DNA from: Terrilactibacillus laevilacticus
GTDB taxonomy: Bacteria; Bacillota; Bacilli; Bacillales; Sporolactobacillaceae
Length of the DNA: 64,000 nucleotides
Direction of reading: 5' to 3'
Assembly (NCBI RefSeq): GCF_006517395.1
Contig: NZ_VDCY01000010.1
Span: 1 to 64,000 of the forward strand
This document shows, piece after piece, positions 17,085-26,961 of the stretch (its first letter is position 1; every line of letters starts with the position of its first letter). Under the pieces are notes generated by a model that had not been told where the DNA came from, did no database searches, and saw only the letters and a list, made by a program, of their open reading frames with translations. The position numbers were made by a program, and so were the translations under genes.

Positions 17085-18392
17085 ATGCAACCAAATCAAA
17101 GTGAACATAAATTATTAGATCCGGAGTTTGAACATACTCCAGTACCAAAAGAATATAGAAAGTCTTTAGCTTTAGTAGCTGCTGTTTGGTTTGGATTTCC
17201 CATGGTTTTAACGAGTGCCGTTATAGGGGGAGTTATCACGGCTTTTCTTGGATTTAAAACAGGGGTTGAAGCGATGCTTGTTGGCAATTTACTCCTATTT
17301 ATTATTGTAGGACTTTTGAGTTATAAAGCAGGTCATACAGGATTGAACTTTGCATTAATTGCTCAAAAGACATTTGGTAAATCTGGTTATTATATTGTTT
17401 CTGGATTACTTTCTGCCATGGTCGTAGGATGGTTTGCCTTTCAGGTAGGACTGACTGGAGCTACAATGAATGGATCCTTTGGTTCTAACATGTTACTCAT
17501 GACCATTGTTGGAGGTGTTTTATATATTGCTGTAACTTATATCGGTATTAAAGCACTGTCCTTTTTGGGTTGGATTGCTGCACCAATGTATATTCTTATG
17601 GCAATTATAGCTATTGTTATCTCATTAAAGACCAGTCCAACAGGTTTTACGAATCATCCGATTGCAGGTGCAGGACTCTCGTTTGGAGCAGCCGTTTCTT
17701 TAGTCTTTGCGGGGTTTGCGGATTCTGGAACGATGACAGCAGATTTTACACGATGGGCTAAAAATGGTCGATCAGGGGTTATTGCTACGATGTTTGCTTT
17801 TCCGATAGCTAACTTTCTTGCTGAGTTAGTTGGAGGAATTGTTGTGGCAAGTGGTGTCATCAAGGATCCAGGTACTAATGGTGGTAATTTTATGATGGTA
17901 CTATCTGGGCATGGTACATTACTTACGGTTCTTTCTATCTTGTTTGTATTTATTAATCTTGGGGCGGTTTCAACACACTGTCTTTATAATGGTGCGGTTG
18001 GATGGTCGCATATGACAGGTAAAAAAATGAGAACATTGACGATGATCTTAGGGATTATTGGTATCGTTGCTGCTGTATCTGGAATTTGGAATGTATTCTT
18101 AGATTGGCTTAATTTATTGGGGGTTGTTATTCCACCAATTGCAGCCATTATTATAATGGATCAACTTGTACTTCGTCGTAAATCGAATGACAAATTAAAA
18201 AAATGGAATCCATTAGCTTTTATTACTTGGGTACTTTCATCAATGGTTGCATTTGTCATTAATTTTAAGGCACCAGAATTATCAGTTGCAGTTTGTGGAA
18301 TTATTGCCGCTGTAATTTTCTACGCTATCGGTTCTATATTTGTTAATAAATCAGTATCCAAGTCAGATCATCAATCTGCTGTTGGGGAGTAA
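17085..18392 (+). CDS. NCS1-family nucleobase permease (CodB-like)
   Basis: A 435-residue membrane protein with about 12 hydrophobic segments. NCS1 features include the N-terminal VPKEYRKSLALVAAVWFGFPMVLTSAVIGG and FADSGTMTADFTRWAKNGR, a loop shared with cytosine permease CodB. It likely imports a nucleobase or related heterocycle with Na+ or H+. The short gap to the amidase gene argues for one transcript, with a terminator just after the stop. Confidence 0.83.
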   Translation: MQPNQSEHKLLDPEFEHTPVPKEYRKSLALVAAVWFGFPMVLTSAVIGGVITAFLGFKTGVEAMLVGNLLLFIIVGLLSYKAGHTGLNFALIAQKTFGKSGYYIVSGLLSAMVVGWFAFQVGLTGATMNGSFGSNMLLMTIVGGVLYIAVTYIGIKALSFLGWIAAPMYILMAIIAIVISLKTSPTGFTNHPIAGAGLSFGAAVSLVFAGFADSGTMTADFTRWAKNGRSGVIATMFAFPIANFLAELVGGIVVASGVIKDPGTNGGNFMMVLSGHGTLLTVLSILFVFINLGAVSTHCLYNGAVGWSHMTGKKMRTLTMILGIIGIVAAVSGIWNVFLDWLNLLGVVIPPIAAIIIMDQLVLRRKSNDKLKKWNPLAFITWVLSSMVAFVINFKAPELSVAVCGIIAAVIFYAIGSIFVNKSVSKSDHQSAVGE

Positions 18393-18436
18393 TTTTCATA
18401 ATTGATGTTGAACTAGAGATTAGAGATTTATTTTTA

Positions 18437-18464
18437 AGGAACCGGTATTTCGGTTTCTTTTTTA
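18437..18464 (+). terminator. terminator of the amidase-NCS1 unit
   Basis: GGAACCG pairs with CGGTTTC around a short loop and is followed by a T run. Confidence 0.65.
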
Positions 18465-18850
18465 ATCAAATCGACCAAGAACAGTCACTGCTGTCTTACT
18501 ACGTTGAATTATTGATTAACCAAAAAAAGTAAGGGAACTCTATATATTTTTTTCTAAGATATCAGAAATTAGCATGGTTCGAAAATAAATGATAAATACT
18601 TATTCAAGTCTTGTTTTTATTACCATGATTGAGTCATTTACTATAATTACCGTCTTAAAATATTGCAAGAATTAAAAATAATGAATCATCTCACCTTTAT
18701 GTTAAAAACTGAATATAGCATGTTTTTTAACCATCTATTTTCCATTCTTAAATATACTAAGATTAAAAAAGAAACTTCGACTTCATGCTCATCCCAATCC
18801 CAAAACGGGTATGATATTTCTATAAATGATACAATTAAATAAAGAATGAA
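18465..18850. other. intergenic stretch, no gene seen
   Basis: About 385 AT-rich bases. A TATGAT (18810) is present but without a convincing -35 box. Nothing else was recognised. Confidence 0.45.
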
Positions 18851-18864
18851 TGTCAGCGCTTTTA
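18851..18864 (+). promoter_or_regulatory. candidate cre site before the hydroxyacid dehydrogenase
   Basis: TGTCAGCGCTTTTA matches the CcpA cre pattern except at the penultimate C. It lies 21 bases before the start codon, where bound CcpA would act as a roadblock. Confidence 0.4.
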
Positions 18865-18885
18865 CGGCTGAAGAAAGGGGAGCTT

Positions 18886-19848
18886 ATGTCAAAACGAACA
18901 TTAGTGATCAATCGTGATCTTGATGAAACGTACTTAAATGATATTAAAGAAGTAGCCTCTGATTGGGAGATTGTAACAGGAGAAGATCCAGACGACTTGA
19001 AAGAACAGCTTAAGGAAGCAGAAATTGTGCTTCATTGGAAAAAAGCCATTGAGCCGATCCTTCTTGAACAAAATACAAACCTCAAATGGGTGCAAACATG
19101 GAGTGCTGGGGTGAATGACCTTCCGCTTCAAGATCTTCAGAAAAAAGGTGTTTCACTAACAAGTGCGAACGGGGTACATACCTATCCAATTTCTGAGACG
19201 ATCTTTGCCCATTTACTCGGTTTAACAAGAAAAATCCATACGTATGTCCGTCAGCAAAAAGAAAAAAAGTGGGAAGAATCCGATCTTAAGCTGGAGATCC
19301 ATGAGAAGACGATTGGCATTATTGGTGTGGGAGCCATTGGACTCGAAACAGCAAAAATTGCGAAGGCATTCGGAATGAAAGTCCTTGGGGTTCGTCATTC
19401 TGGTAAACCGACGGATTTTGTAGACAAAATGTATAAATCTGATCAATTAGCAGATGTGCTTCCACAATGTGATTTTGTTGTTATCACACTACCATTAACA
19501 GAAGCAACAAAGCATATGTTTGCGGCTAAGGAATTTAGTCAAATGAAAAAAAGTGCCTTCTTAATTAATATTGGACGTGGTCCGATTGTTCAAGAAGAGG
19601 ATTTGATCAAAGCACTTGAACAAAAGGAAATAGCGGGTGCCGGGCTTGATGTATTTGCTACTGAACCATTACCTGAAGATAGCCCGCTTTGGGAGATGGA
19701 GAATGTCATTGTCACACCTCATACGGCTGGGGCCACCGAGCATTATACGAAACGTGTGATAAAAGATATCTTTATACCAAATTTGCGGGATTATCTTCAA
19801 GGGAAGAAACCGAGTGTTAATTTGGTAGATTTTAAGAAAGGGTATTAG
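18886..19848 (+). CDS. D-isomer-specific 2-hydroxyacid dehydrogenase
   Basis: A 320-residue NAD-dependent oxidoreductase. It has the Rossmann motif GIIGVGAIGLETAKIAKAFGM, the substrate-side Arg in LINIGRGPIV, Glu in LDVFATEPLPEDSPLW and the catalytic His in VIVTPHTAG. It reduces a 2-keto acid to a D-2-hydroxy acid or does the reverse; phosphoglycerate dehydrogenase-type ACT domains are absent. The ATG at 18886 follows AAAGGGGAG by 4 bases, so the 12 upstream in-frame codons are excluded. A type A repeat begins immediately after the TAG stop. Confidence 0.88.
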   Translation: MSKRTLVINRDLDETYLNDIKEVASDWEIVTGEDPDDLKEQLKEAEIVLHWKKAIEPILLEQNTNLKWVQTWSAGVNDLPLQDLQKKGVSLTSANGVHTYPISETIFAHLLGLTRKIHTYVRQQKEKKWEESDLKLEIHEKTIGIIGVGAIGLETAKIAKAFGMKVLGVRHSGKPTDFVDKMYKSDQLADVLPQCDFVVITLPLTEATKHMFAAKEFSQMKKSAFLINIGRGPIVQEEDLIKALEQKEIAGAGLDVFATEPLPEDSPLWEMENVIVTPHTAGATEHYTKRVIKDIFIPNLRDYLQGKKPSVNLVDFKKGY

Positions 19849-19903
19849 GGTGACAGGTACCGCAAAAAGACATTTTCTGTATCAATGTCCGTATCGAGTG
19901 TAC
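19849..19903 (+). repeat. type A REP-like repeat, copy 1
   Basis: GGTGACAGGTACCGC followed by AAAAAGACATTTT. It starts on the base after the dehydrogenase stop codon. The second hairpin of the unit is diverged (GTCC...GTACA). The rest of the ~265 bases to the helicase gene has no gene I can support. Confidence 0.85.
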
Positions 19904-20168
19904 ATTAGGGATAAGGAAGTGTTGCGCTTATATTGAACCGTCATATCAAAAAAGAATCAAGCAATAAAATAGTCAAGGATTTAGTTATTTATATTTATAT
20001 GAAGAAAATGGGAGAGGAATCAAATAATAAAAAGGGAAGATCTTCAATTAGTGGGATTCAGATCATAAAATTGAACAACCTCTATAATATAAAAGGTAGC
20101 CTTTCTTATTTTATTTATGATGTGATAACATTATATAAAGTGAAATTACCACGTGAAATGGGCGAAAC

Positions 20169-23100
20169 ATGTTGAATATCCAATTAAATCAAAAAATAAT
20201 TGAAGACAGGTGCGGAAAGGTCTCCTTGAAAAGAGGGGACTCTTTTTATCGTGCTAATAAAGTCACATGTGAATCGTATACTCCTGACCGTTGTGAGGCA
20301 GTTGTGGCTGGTAAAGAAAATTTTCATGTCATCATTGAACGGGTTGATCATGGGGGATTTCATGCGACATGCACTTGCCCCAAACTCGCTTCGGTTAAAA
20401 AGGACTGTCAGCATATTGCCGCTGTTTTACTATGGATTCGCGGGCAGCAGAAAAATGGAGAACACTTATCAACTGATCAGGATTTAGCCGAAGGAGTCAT
20501 GCGTATTTTCAAATCTACGCCAATCCGTTCAAGTGGTCACCAGTTACATTTCGAAAACCGAGACGTTCTTCCGTTGTTTTTTTCATGTAAACCCATTGTT
20601 ATAAATAAAGAAAAGTACATGTTCAGCATCGAGATTAACGTTGGTCAGGCATTGGTGCACAATATCCGGGAATTTCTTGGGCAGGTTAAAAACGGTCAAT
20701 CTAGCGTTTTATCGGATTCATTGATATACGATCCAAATCTTCATTGTTTTCACAAAGAAGTAGATGCGGTTATTCAGCAGCTTATTCAGGTGATCGAGGA
20801 TGAAAGAATTTATCTAGATGGTTTATCTGAATCATTTGACCTTGGTCATGACATTTTGATTATTCCACCTTCTTCATGGAAGCGGCTGAAATCTCTGTTG
20901 AAGGAAACGCCAGGCGTGACATTGGCCTACAATGGGAAGACGTTTGAAGGTCTTCGTTTATCAAATGATAAGCTCCCTTTACAATTCGATCTCTCAGAAA
21001 CAGAAGGGAAAGGTTATCAACTTTTAATTAAAGGATTGGAAGAGATCCTTATACTCGATGCTTATCATTCCGTTTTCATGGATGGAACCATTTTTGAGCT
21101 TAAAAAAGAGGATTGTAAATACCTTTCTGATATAAAAAAGATGCTGGACGCTTCTGGTACTTATCAGATCCCCATTTCCCAAAATCAAATTCACTTTTTT
21201 ATGGAAAAAGTATTTCCTGGTTTGAGAAGATTAGGAGATGTTCATCTATCTGGCATGAGTTCTGATCAGTTTTCGGTGACACCGCTCGTTGCAAAATTAT
21301 TTTTGGATCGCATCAAGAATCGTCTGCTTGCAAGTCTAGAATTTCATTATGGAAAAAGTGTGTTTAATCCCTCGGAAAGTCGTGACAGTAATCCAGGTGG
21401 CCTGATAGTCAGAGATTTAGAGAAAGAGGCACTGATTCTAAAGTTGATGGAGGATAGTTTATTCACCAAAACAGATGGGGGGTACTTTTTACAAAATGAA
21501 GCGTTGGAATACGAGTTTCTCTATCACAGGCTTCCTAAACTTCAGGACCTCGTGCAAATCTATGCTACGACGGCAGTAAGAAACCGAATTTTCAAAGAAA
21601 ATTCGAAGCCGCGGATCAGGGTAAAGGTGCAAAAGGAAAGAACCAACTGGCTGGAATTCAAATTTCAACTGGATGGCATTCCTGACCAAGAGATACGTGA
21701 GATATTAGATGCTTTAGAGGAAAAACGGAAATATTATCGCCTGCGTAATGGCTCACTAATGTCATTGGAAACAAAAGAGTTTGAATACATTAGGCAGTTC
21801 TTGAATGCTGCTCCTATTCAGAATGAGGATCTGGATAGCGCATTCAGCGTACCTCTTACGAAAGGCCTTCAGCTTATTGATTCTACAGCTGATGATGTCT
21901 TCACTTTAGAGACATCGTTCCGTGAGTTTTTAGATGGAATCGTTCATCTGGACAGTCAGACGCACGCCGTACCGAAAAGCTTAGATGGGATTTTACGAGA
22001 ATACCAAAAGCAGGGTTTCAGATGGATGAAGATGCTTTCAAGTTTCGGATTCGGAGGGATTCTTGCCGATGATATGGGGCTTGGTAAGACGCTGCAAAGT
22101 ATCACGTTCATTTTGTCCGAGCTTCCTACGATACAAAAAAAGAAACGCCCAGTTCTTATTGTTTGTCCATCATCGCTAACGTATAACTGGCTGAGCGAAT
22201 TGATGAAATTTACACCACACATTCAAGCTGCTGTGGTGGATGGTAACAAAGCAAAACGGATCCAGATGCAAAAAGAGGTTATGGAGAACGAGGTCATCAT
22301 TGTTTCCTATACGATGTTACGGAGTGATGTCCACTGGTTTGAAAAACAAATTTTTCATACTGTGTTTTTTGATGAGGCACAGGCATTTAAAAACCCAGTG
22401 ACCAAAACGGCAAAAGCAGTGAAAAAGATCCAAGCTGATCATCGTTTCGCTCTCACGGGAACGCCGGTAGAGAATTCACTAGAGGAGTTATGGTCCATTT
22501 TTCATGTGGTTTTTCCAGAATTGTTTCGGGGATTACAGGAGTTTAGTGAACTTACAAAGAAACAAATCACTCGCAGGATTCGCCCATTCATGCTGAGGCG
22601 GTTAAAAGAGGATGTTATTTCCGAGCTCCCTGAAAAAATTGAATCAATCGAGACGGTGGAGCTCCTTCCTGACCAGAAGAAACTCTATGCCGCTTATTTA
22701 GCAAAACTACGTCACGACACGTTAAAGTATCTGGACAAAGACACCTTGAGAAAAAATCGTATTAAAATCCTTGCTGGCTTAACCCGTCTGAGACAGATTT
22801 GCTGTCACCCAGCCTTATTTGTGGAGGGTTATAAAGGAAACTCAGCTAAATTTGAGCAATTAAAACAGCTTATAAAGGAAGCCAAACTTTCTGGAAGACG
22901 TGTGTTGATTTTCTCCCAGTTTACGAAAATGCTTGAATTGATCAGTCGAGAGTTAGTGAGTCAAGGACGACCTTTTTTCTATCTCGATGGACGAACCCCA
23001 TCAGAAGAAAGAGTCAACATATGTCATCAATTTAATAGCGGAGAACGTGATCTCTTTCTCATTTCCTTGAAAGCCGGAGGAACAGGGCTAAACCTGACAG

Positions 23101-23351
23101 GTGCTGATACTGTGATTTTATATGACAATTGGTGGAATCCTGCCGTAGAGGCACAAGCAGCTGACCGTGCCCATCGCATGGGCCAGGAAAAAGTCGTTCA
23201 AGTCATTAAACTCGTTGCCCGCGGCACAATCGAAGAAAAAATGAATGAGCTGCAAGAGAAAAAAAGACACCTCATTGAGAAAATTATTGATTCGAAGGAA
23301 AAGTCAACTTATACGCTGACTGAAGAAGATATTCGAGAGATATTACGGTGA
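20169..23351 (+). CDS. SWIM-domain SNF2-family DNA helicase/translocase
   Basis: A 1060-residue protein. An N-terminal SWIM zinc finger (CTCP...DCQH, about aa 70-85) is followed by a ~450-residue bacterial SNF2-associated region. The SNF2 ATPase follows: Walker A ADDMGLGKT (about aa 634), DEAQ box FFDEAQAFKNP (about aa 735), ALTGTPVENSLEELW, and the C-terminal helicase lobe with SLKAGGTGLNLTGAD and DRAHRMGQ. It is likely a double-stranded DNA translocase that remodels protein-DNA complexes or stalled polymerase. Only a weak ribosome site is visible. The terminal CGG TGA is provided by a type A repeat. Confidence 0.88.
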   Translation: MLNIQLNQKIIEDRCGKVSLKRGDSFYRANKVTCESYTPDRCEAVVAGKENFHVIIERVDHGGFHATCTCPKLASVKKDCQHIAAVLLWIRGQQKNGEHLSTDQDLAEGVMRIFKSTPIRSSGHQLHFENRDVLPLFFSCKPIVINKEKYMFSIEINVGQALVHNIREFLGQVKNGQSSVLSDSLIYDPNLHCFHKEVDAVIQQLIQVIEDERIYLDGLSESFDLGHDILIIPPSSWKRLKSLLKETPGVTLAYNGKTFEGLRLSNDKLPLQFDLSETEGKGYQLLIKGLEEILILDAYHSVFMDGTIFELKKEDCKYLSDIKKMLDASGTYQIPISQNQIHFFMEKVFPGLRRLGDVHLSGMSSDQFSVTPLVAKLFLDRIKNRLLASLEFHYGKSVFNPSESRDSNPGGLIVRDLEKEALILKLMEDSLFTKTDGGYFLQNEALEYEFLYHRLPKLQDLVQIYATTAVRNRIFKENSKPRIRVKVQKERTNWLEFKFQLDGIPDQEIREILDALEEKRKYYRLRNGSLMSLETKEFEYIRQFLNAAPIQNEDLDSAFSVPLTKGLQLIDSTADDVFTLETSFREFLDGIVHLDSQTHAVPKSLDGILREYQKQGFRWMKMLSSFGFGGILADDMGLGKTLQSITFILSELPTIQKKKRPVLIVCPSSLTYNWLSELMKFTPHIQAAVVDGNKAKRIQMQKEVMENEVIIVSYTMLRSDVHWFEKQIFHTVFFDEAQAFKNPVTKTAKAVKKIQADHRFALTGTPVENSLEELWSIFHVVFPELFRGLQEFSELTKKQITRRIRPFMLRRLKEDVISELPEKIESIETVELLPDQKKLYAAYLAKLRHDTLKYLDKDTLRKNRIKILAGLTRLRQICCHPALFVEGYKGNSAKFEQLKQLIKEAKLSGRRVLIFSQFTKMLELISRELVSQGRPFFYLDGRTPSEERVNICHQFNSGERDLFLISLKAGGTGLNLTGADTVILYDNWWNPAVEAQAADRAHRMGQEKVVQVIKLVARGTIEEKMNELQEKKRHLIEKIIDSKEKSTYTLTEEDIREILR

Positions 23352-23401
23352 CAGGTACCGTAAAAAGACATTTTTGTTAGATGTGTATACACAATATGGA
23401 C
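23347..23401 (+). repeat. type A REP-like repeat, copy 2
   Basis: GGTGACAGGTACCGT plus AAAAAGACATTTTT. The TGA of the core is the stop codon of the SNF2 gene. Confidence 0.88.
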
Positions 23402-23572
23402 AGTAATTGTGATTTTTAAAGTATTCCTGCTCTGATCTACCAGATTCCAAAATACAATGCGGAGTGTCACAGTTTGTGAAATTATGTTTTTGGGTTTAAT
23501 CGAATTATATATTGTGAATATGAAAAGAGAGTGAACCGAGAAAACATAACTAACAAGTTGAGGTGATAAAAA

Positions 23573-24463
23573 GTGAAATACGGCGTTCATTTTGGATACT
23601 TTACGCAAGAGTGGAATACGGACATTAAACCTCTTATACCAAGGGCAGCTAATCTAGGTTTTGACGTGCTAGAAGTAGGACCATTTCCAGCCATGATTCA
23701 ACAAGATTACAAGGAAATGGATGAAGTGAACCGGATAGCGGATGAAAATAATATTGAACTCACATATTGTATGGGTTTATCGTCGGATATTAATTTAAAT
23801 TCATCCGACGATGCGACACGAGAAAAAGGCATTCGCACCCTTCAGACAATTCTTCAATCAATTGATTACATGGGTGGTAATCAGCTTAGTGGCATTTTAT
23901 ATGGTGAGTGGCCAGCTTTGTTCACAGAGGTTAAATCAATGAATGAGAAAAAGCAGACACTAGCACGAGTTAAAGCATCGCTCCGGGAAGTTTTAAAAAC
24001 GGCAGAAGAAAGGGATATTATGTGTTCCTTAGAAGTGGTCAACCGATTTGAACAGTGGTTATTGAATAGTGTGGATGAAGGAATGGCTTTTATAAAAGAA
24101 TTAAATCACCCTAACTGCACTTTGTTATTGGATACTTTTCATATGAATATTGAAGAAGATGATACAATAGATGCTATAAGGCGTGCTGGTGAAGCAGATG
24201 TTATTGGTCATTTTCATGTTGTAGAAAATAATCGAAAAGTGCCGCATGCCGGGTCCAAAAAGATGGATTGGACAGGTATCTTACAAGCATTAAAAAGTAC
24301 TGATTATCAAGGGCGAATTGTTTTTGAACCGTTTGTTAAACCTGAAGGGCCGATTGGGAAAGACATTCGTATCTGGCGTGATCTTAGTCACGGGGCTGAT
24401 AGGATAGAGTTGGACCGGCAGTTGAAAGACGGGCTTGAATTTGTGAAAGCGACATACGGGTGA
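23573..24463 (+). CDS. TIM-barrel sugar epimerase (D-tagatose/D-psicose 3-epimerase type)
   Basis: A 296-residue AP-endonuclease-2-like barrel. The four metal and catalytic positions of the tagatose 3-epimerase family are recognisable: Glu in CSLEVVNRFE, Asp and His in LLLDTFHMNIEE, His in GHFHVVENNR and Glu in RIVFEPF. Substrate is inferred to be a ketohexose or similar. A GTG start at 23573 has GAGGTG 7 bases upstream. It is monocistronic, and its stop TGA lies inside a type A repeat. Confidence 0.82.
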   Translation: MKYGVHFGYFTQEWNTDIKPLIPRAANLGFDVLEVGPFPAMIQQDYKEMDEVNRIADENNIELTYCMGLSSDINLNSSDDATREKGIRTLQTILQSIDYMGGNQLSGILYGEWPALFTEVKSMNEKKQTLARVKASLREVLKTAEERDIMCSLEVVNRFEQWLLNSVDEGMAFIKELNHPNCTLLLDTFHMNIEEDDTIDAIRRAGEADVIGHFHVVENNRKVPHAGSKKMDWTGILQALKSTDYQGRIVFEPFVKPEGPIGKDIRIWRDLSHGADRIELDRQLKDGLEFVKATYG

Positions 24464-24513
24464 CAGGCATCGCAAAAAGACATTTTGATCGTATATTCTA
24501 CATAGAAGAGGAC
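24459..24513 (+). repeat. type A REP-like repeat, copy 3
   Basis: GGTGACAGGCATCGC plus AAAAAGACATTTTGATC. The TGA is the epimerase stop codon. Similarity to copy 5 (36212) continues beyond the usual unit end into TGCCAAAGA, so these two form a closer subfamily. Confidence 0.88.
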
Positions 24514-24518
24514 ATTGA

Positions 24519-24578
24519 TGCCAAAGAACAGCCCAATGTCTCTCTTTAGTAGGAGAGATGCGGGGCTGTTCTTTGGTA
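24519..24578 (+). terminator. long hairpin terminator after the epimerase
   Basis: CCAAAGAACAGCCC pairs perfectly with GGGCTGTTCTTTGG across a ~28-base loop that itself folds (TCTCTC/GAGAGA). Only a modest T-rich tail follows. Confidence 0.65.
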
Positions 24579-24686
24579 TAGATTTTGATTTGATTTTTCC
24601 TCTTTACCTATAATATAAATCACGTTTGGTTAAGCAGAAATTTGAGTTGAAATAAAGAAAATAGGGTTTTGAAGTATCAACAAATC

Positions 24687-24724
24687 CCCGCTGTTCTCTA
24701 CTTATATGAGAAAAGCGGGTTTTC
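24687..24724 (+). terminator. hairpin between convergent genes
   Basis: CCCGCTgTTCTC pairs with GAGAAaAGCGGG and is followed by TTTT. Confidence 0.55.
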
Positions 24725-24794
24725 GATGAATTTAAGTTTCAGGTTAGTGTTTATGATGGTGATAAAGATCATATAATCAAGATTTACATTAATA

Positions 24795-25919
24795 CTATGA
24801 TATTGAAATAAGTTTAGATTGATTTGTAGATTGGATGACTTCTTCAGTATCTTTATCAAAGAAATGAATTTTATTAAAATCAATTGAAAGCGTGATTTTC
24901 TCTCCATTTGCGATGTTAGTAGAATTTACTTTTGCAATAAGAGTAGAATCGCCTAAAGAGGTATACAAGAGACTTTCTGAACCCATAAGTTCAGATACAT
25001 CAATGGTTGTTTCAAAAGTATTTGAATCATTTACTTCTTTTGGTTCATGGTGGATATCTTCAGGTCTTATTCCTAAAGTAATTTTTTTATTTAAGTAACC
25101 AGTGGTTTTTAGTATCTCGATTTTTTCTTTGGGTATGGTAAATGTCAAGTCACCAATTTTGAGAGCTGTATCTGAACAAGTCGCACTGATAAAGTTCATA
25201 GATGGTGAACCAATGAATCCAGCTACAAACCGATTGACTGGATGGTCGTAAACCTCTTTAGGAGTCCCTATTTGTTGGATTTTTCCGTCTTTCATAATAA
25301 CGATTCTAGATGCCATTGTCATGGCTTCAGTTTGATCATGGGTGACGTAGATGGTAGTTGCCCCTAATTTCCTGTGTAGTTTTGAAATTTCTGCTCTCAT
25401 TTGCGAACGAAGTTTAGCATCTAGATTGGATAAAGGCTCATCCATGAGAAATACTTTCGGATTCCGAACCATGGCTCGACCTAAAGCAACCCTTTGTCTC
25501 TGTCCACCAGAGAGGGCCTTGGGTTTACGCTTGAGATATTCTTCCAGTCCGAGAATCTTAGCTGCTTCTTTCACGCGTAAATCAATCTCGGATTTATTTA
25601 TTTTTTTTATTTTCAAGGCAAAAGCCATATTATCATAAACCGTCATATGAGGGTAGAGGGCGTAGTTTTGAAAAACCATGGCGATATCTCGGTTTTTAGG
25701 AGCTACATCATTCATTCTCTTTTCTTCGATAAGTAAGTCGCCTTCTGAAATATCTTCAAGACCTGCAATCATTCTTAGTGTTGTAGATTTACCACAACCA
25801 GAAGGGCCAACTAATACAATGAATTCCTTGTGATCAATGCTTAAATTAAAATCTTTTACTGTCAATGATTCACTATTTTTATAACGTTTTTTGATATTTT
25901 TCATTACGATTTTAGCCAT
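24795..25919 (-). CDS. sugar ABC transporter ATP-binding protein (MsmX/UgpC type)
   Basis: A 374-residue ABC ATPase: Walker A GPSGCGKST (about aa 38), Q-loop VFQNYALYPHMTVYDN, signature LSGGQRQRVALGRA, Walker B VFLMDEPLSNLDAKLR and H-loop THDQTEAM. The C-terminal ~120 residues form the TOBE/MalK-type regulatory domain. It energises the permease pair encoded upstream in the same operon and might also serve other sugar importers, as MsmX does. It is the last gene, set apart from the kinase by a 119-base gap with a hairpin. Confidence 0.9.
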   Translation of the reverse strand: MAKIVMKNIKKRYKNSESLTVKDFNLSIDHKEFIVLVGPSGCGKSTTLRMIAGLEDISEGDLLIEEKRMNDVAPKNRDIAMVFQNYALYPHMTVYDNMAFALKIKKINKSEIDLRVKEAAKILGLEEYLKRKPKALSGGQRQRVALGRAMVRNPKVFLMDEPLSNLDAKLRSQMRAEISKLHRKLGATTIYVTHDQTEAMTMASRIVIMKDGKIQQIGTPKEVYDHPVNRFVAGFIGSPSMNFISATCSDTALKIGDLTFTIPKEKIEILKTTGYLNKKITLGIRPEDIHHEPKEVNDSNTFETTIDVSELMGSESLLYTSLGDSTLIAKVNSTNIANGEKITLSIDFNKIHFFDKDTEEVIQSTNQSKLISIS

Positions 25920-25977
25920 CGGTTACCTCCTACATATTAAGTGGATAGGTGAATTTAATTCAAAAAAATGATTTTGG

Positions 25978-26016
25978 AACCTTTGCAAAGAGTAGGGAAC
26001 GGACCTTGCAAAGGTT
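25978..26016 (-). other. intra-operon stem-loop between kinase and ATPase genes
   Basis: AACCTTTGCAA pairs perfectly with TTGCAAAGGTT around a ~17-base loop. On the minus strand a T run (TTTTTTT) follows after about 9 bases, so it may be a partial terminator or an RNA-processing or stability element. Confidence 0.55.
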
Positions 26017-26038
26017 ATAACAAATTGAACAATGATTT

Positions 26039-26959
26039 TTAACACTTAATATTAAGTACTTCTTCAATTTCTGTTATATTAGGATATCGATCGTTCTTCC
26101 GAGAAACAACAATACTTGCTATTGCATTACCAAATGCTAGTGCTGTTTTGATATCCGAGCCATTGACGAGTTTATACATGAAGCCAGCATTGAAACTGTC
26201 ACCAGCTCCTGTCGTATCGTAAGCTTGAGTAGGAAATCCTGAGTGATGGATAACGTCATTTTTTAAATAAGCGGTGGATCCTTTATCCCCGCATTTGACA
26301 ACGATTTTATTTGCCCCTTTTTTAAAAAGTATCTTTACACCTTCTTCTATAGAGGAAGCTCCTGTTAAATGGAGCAGTTCTTCATCGTTTGGCATGAAAT
26401 AATCAATGTAAGGTAATAGAGAGAAAATTTCATTACAACTTTTTTCACTCCAACCATCGATAGCTGAGTTCGCATCAAAAAAGATAAGCTGTCCATTTTC
26501 TTTGGCACGCATGAGACATTCCTGAGTTTCCTTAACTCCGAAGTTGGGCATAAGAAAGTAACCGTATAAAAAACAAGCATCAGCTTCCTCAAAATCTATG
26601 CATCGTTTCACAATGTCATCAGTCATTCCATAAAAATGACCACTATAAGTCACAAAATATCTAGATCCTAGTTGATCAACAACCGAGACGGAGACAGCAG
26701 AAGGTGTATTAATCCTTATAAGACTGTCTTCAATTAAAGGGCCCATTTCTTTTACAATCATATCACCAAATTGGTCATTTCCTATTGCTGAGATCAGTCG
26801 AGGTCTTTCATTTAACTTAGCTAACGGATAGACGACATTGGCTAATCCCCCTGGTCTTAAGATCATTTCATCTACCATATGTTCTTCGCTGAAATCCGGA
26901 CGATGTGAGACCTGGGCCATTATTATATCTATATTAATGTTACCAATCAAATTAATCAT
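26039..26959 (-). CDS. PfkB-family carbohydrate kinase (FrlD-like)
   Basis: A 306-residue ribokinase-fold kinase. N-terminal NINIDIIMAQVSHRP...LRPGGLANVVYPLAKL forms the substrate lid, and the C-terminal signature YDTTGAGDSFNAGFMYKL (about aa 245-262) has the catalytic Asp. Adjacent to a SIS protein with a 2-base gap and inside a sugar ABC operon, the arrangement matches fructosamine kinase FrlD. The substrate is inferred only from context. Confidence 0.8.
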   Translation of the reverse strand: MINLIGNINIDIIMAQVSHRPDFSEEHMVDEMILRPGGLANVVYPLAKLNERPRLISAIGNDQFGDMIVKEMGPLIEDSLIRINTPSAVSVSVVDQLGSRYFVTYSGHFYGMTDDIVKRCIDFEEADACFLYGYFLMPNFGVKETQECLMRAKENGQLIFFDANSAIDGWSEKSCNEIFSLLPYIDYFMPNDEELLHLTGASSIEEGVKILFKKGANKIVVKCGDKGSTAYLKNDVIHHSGFPTQAYDTTGAGDSFNAGFMYKLVNGSDIKTALAFGNAIASIVVSRKNDRYPNITEIEEVLNIKC

Positions 26960-26961
26960 GA

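Noticed and set aside
19933-20175. 80-codon open frame before the SNF2 gene
   Set aside because: TTG start with a poorly spaced ribosome site, composition like intergenic AT-rich DNA, overlaps the helicase start, and no recognisable family.
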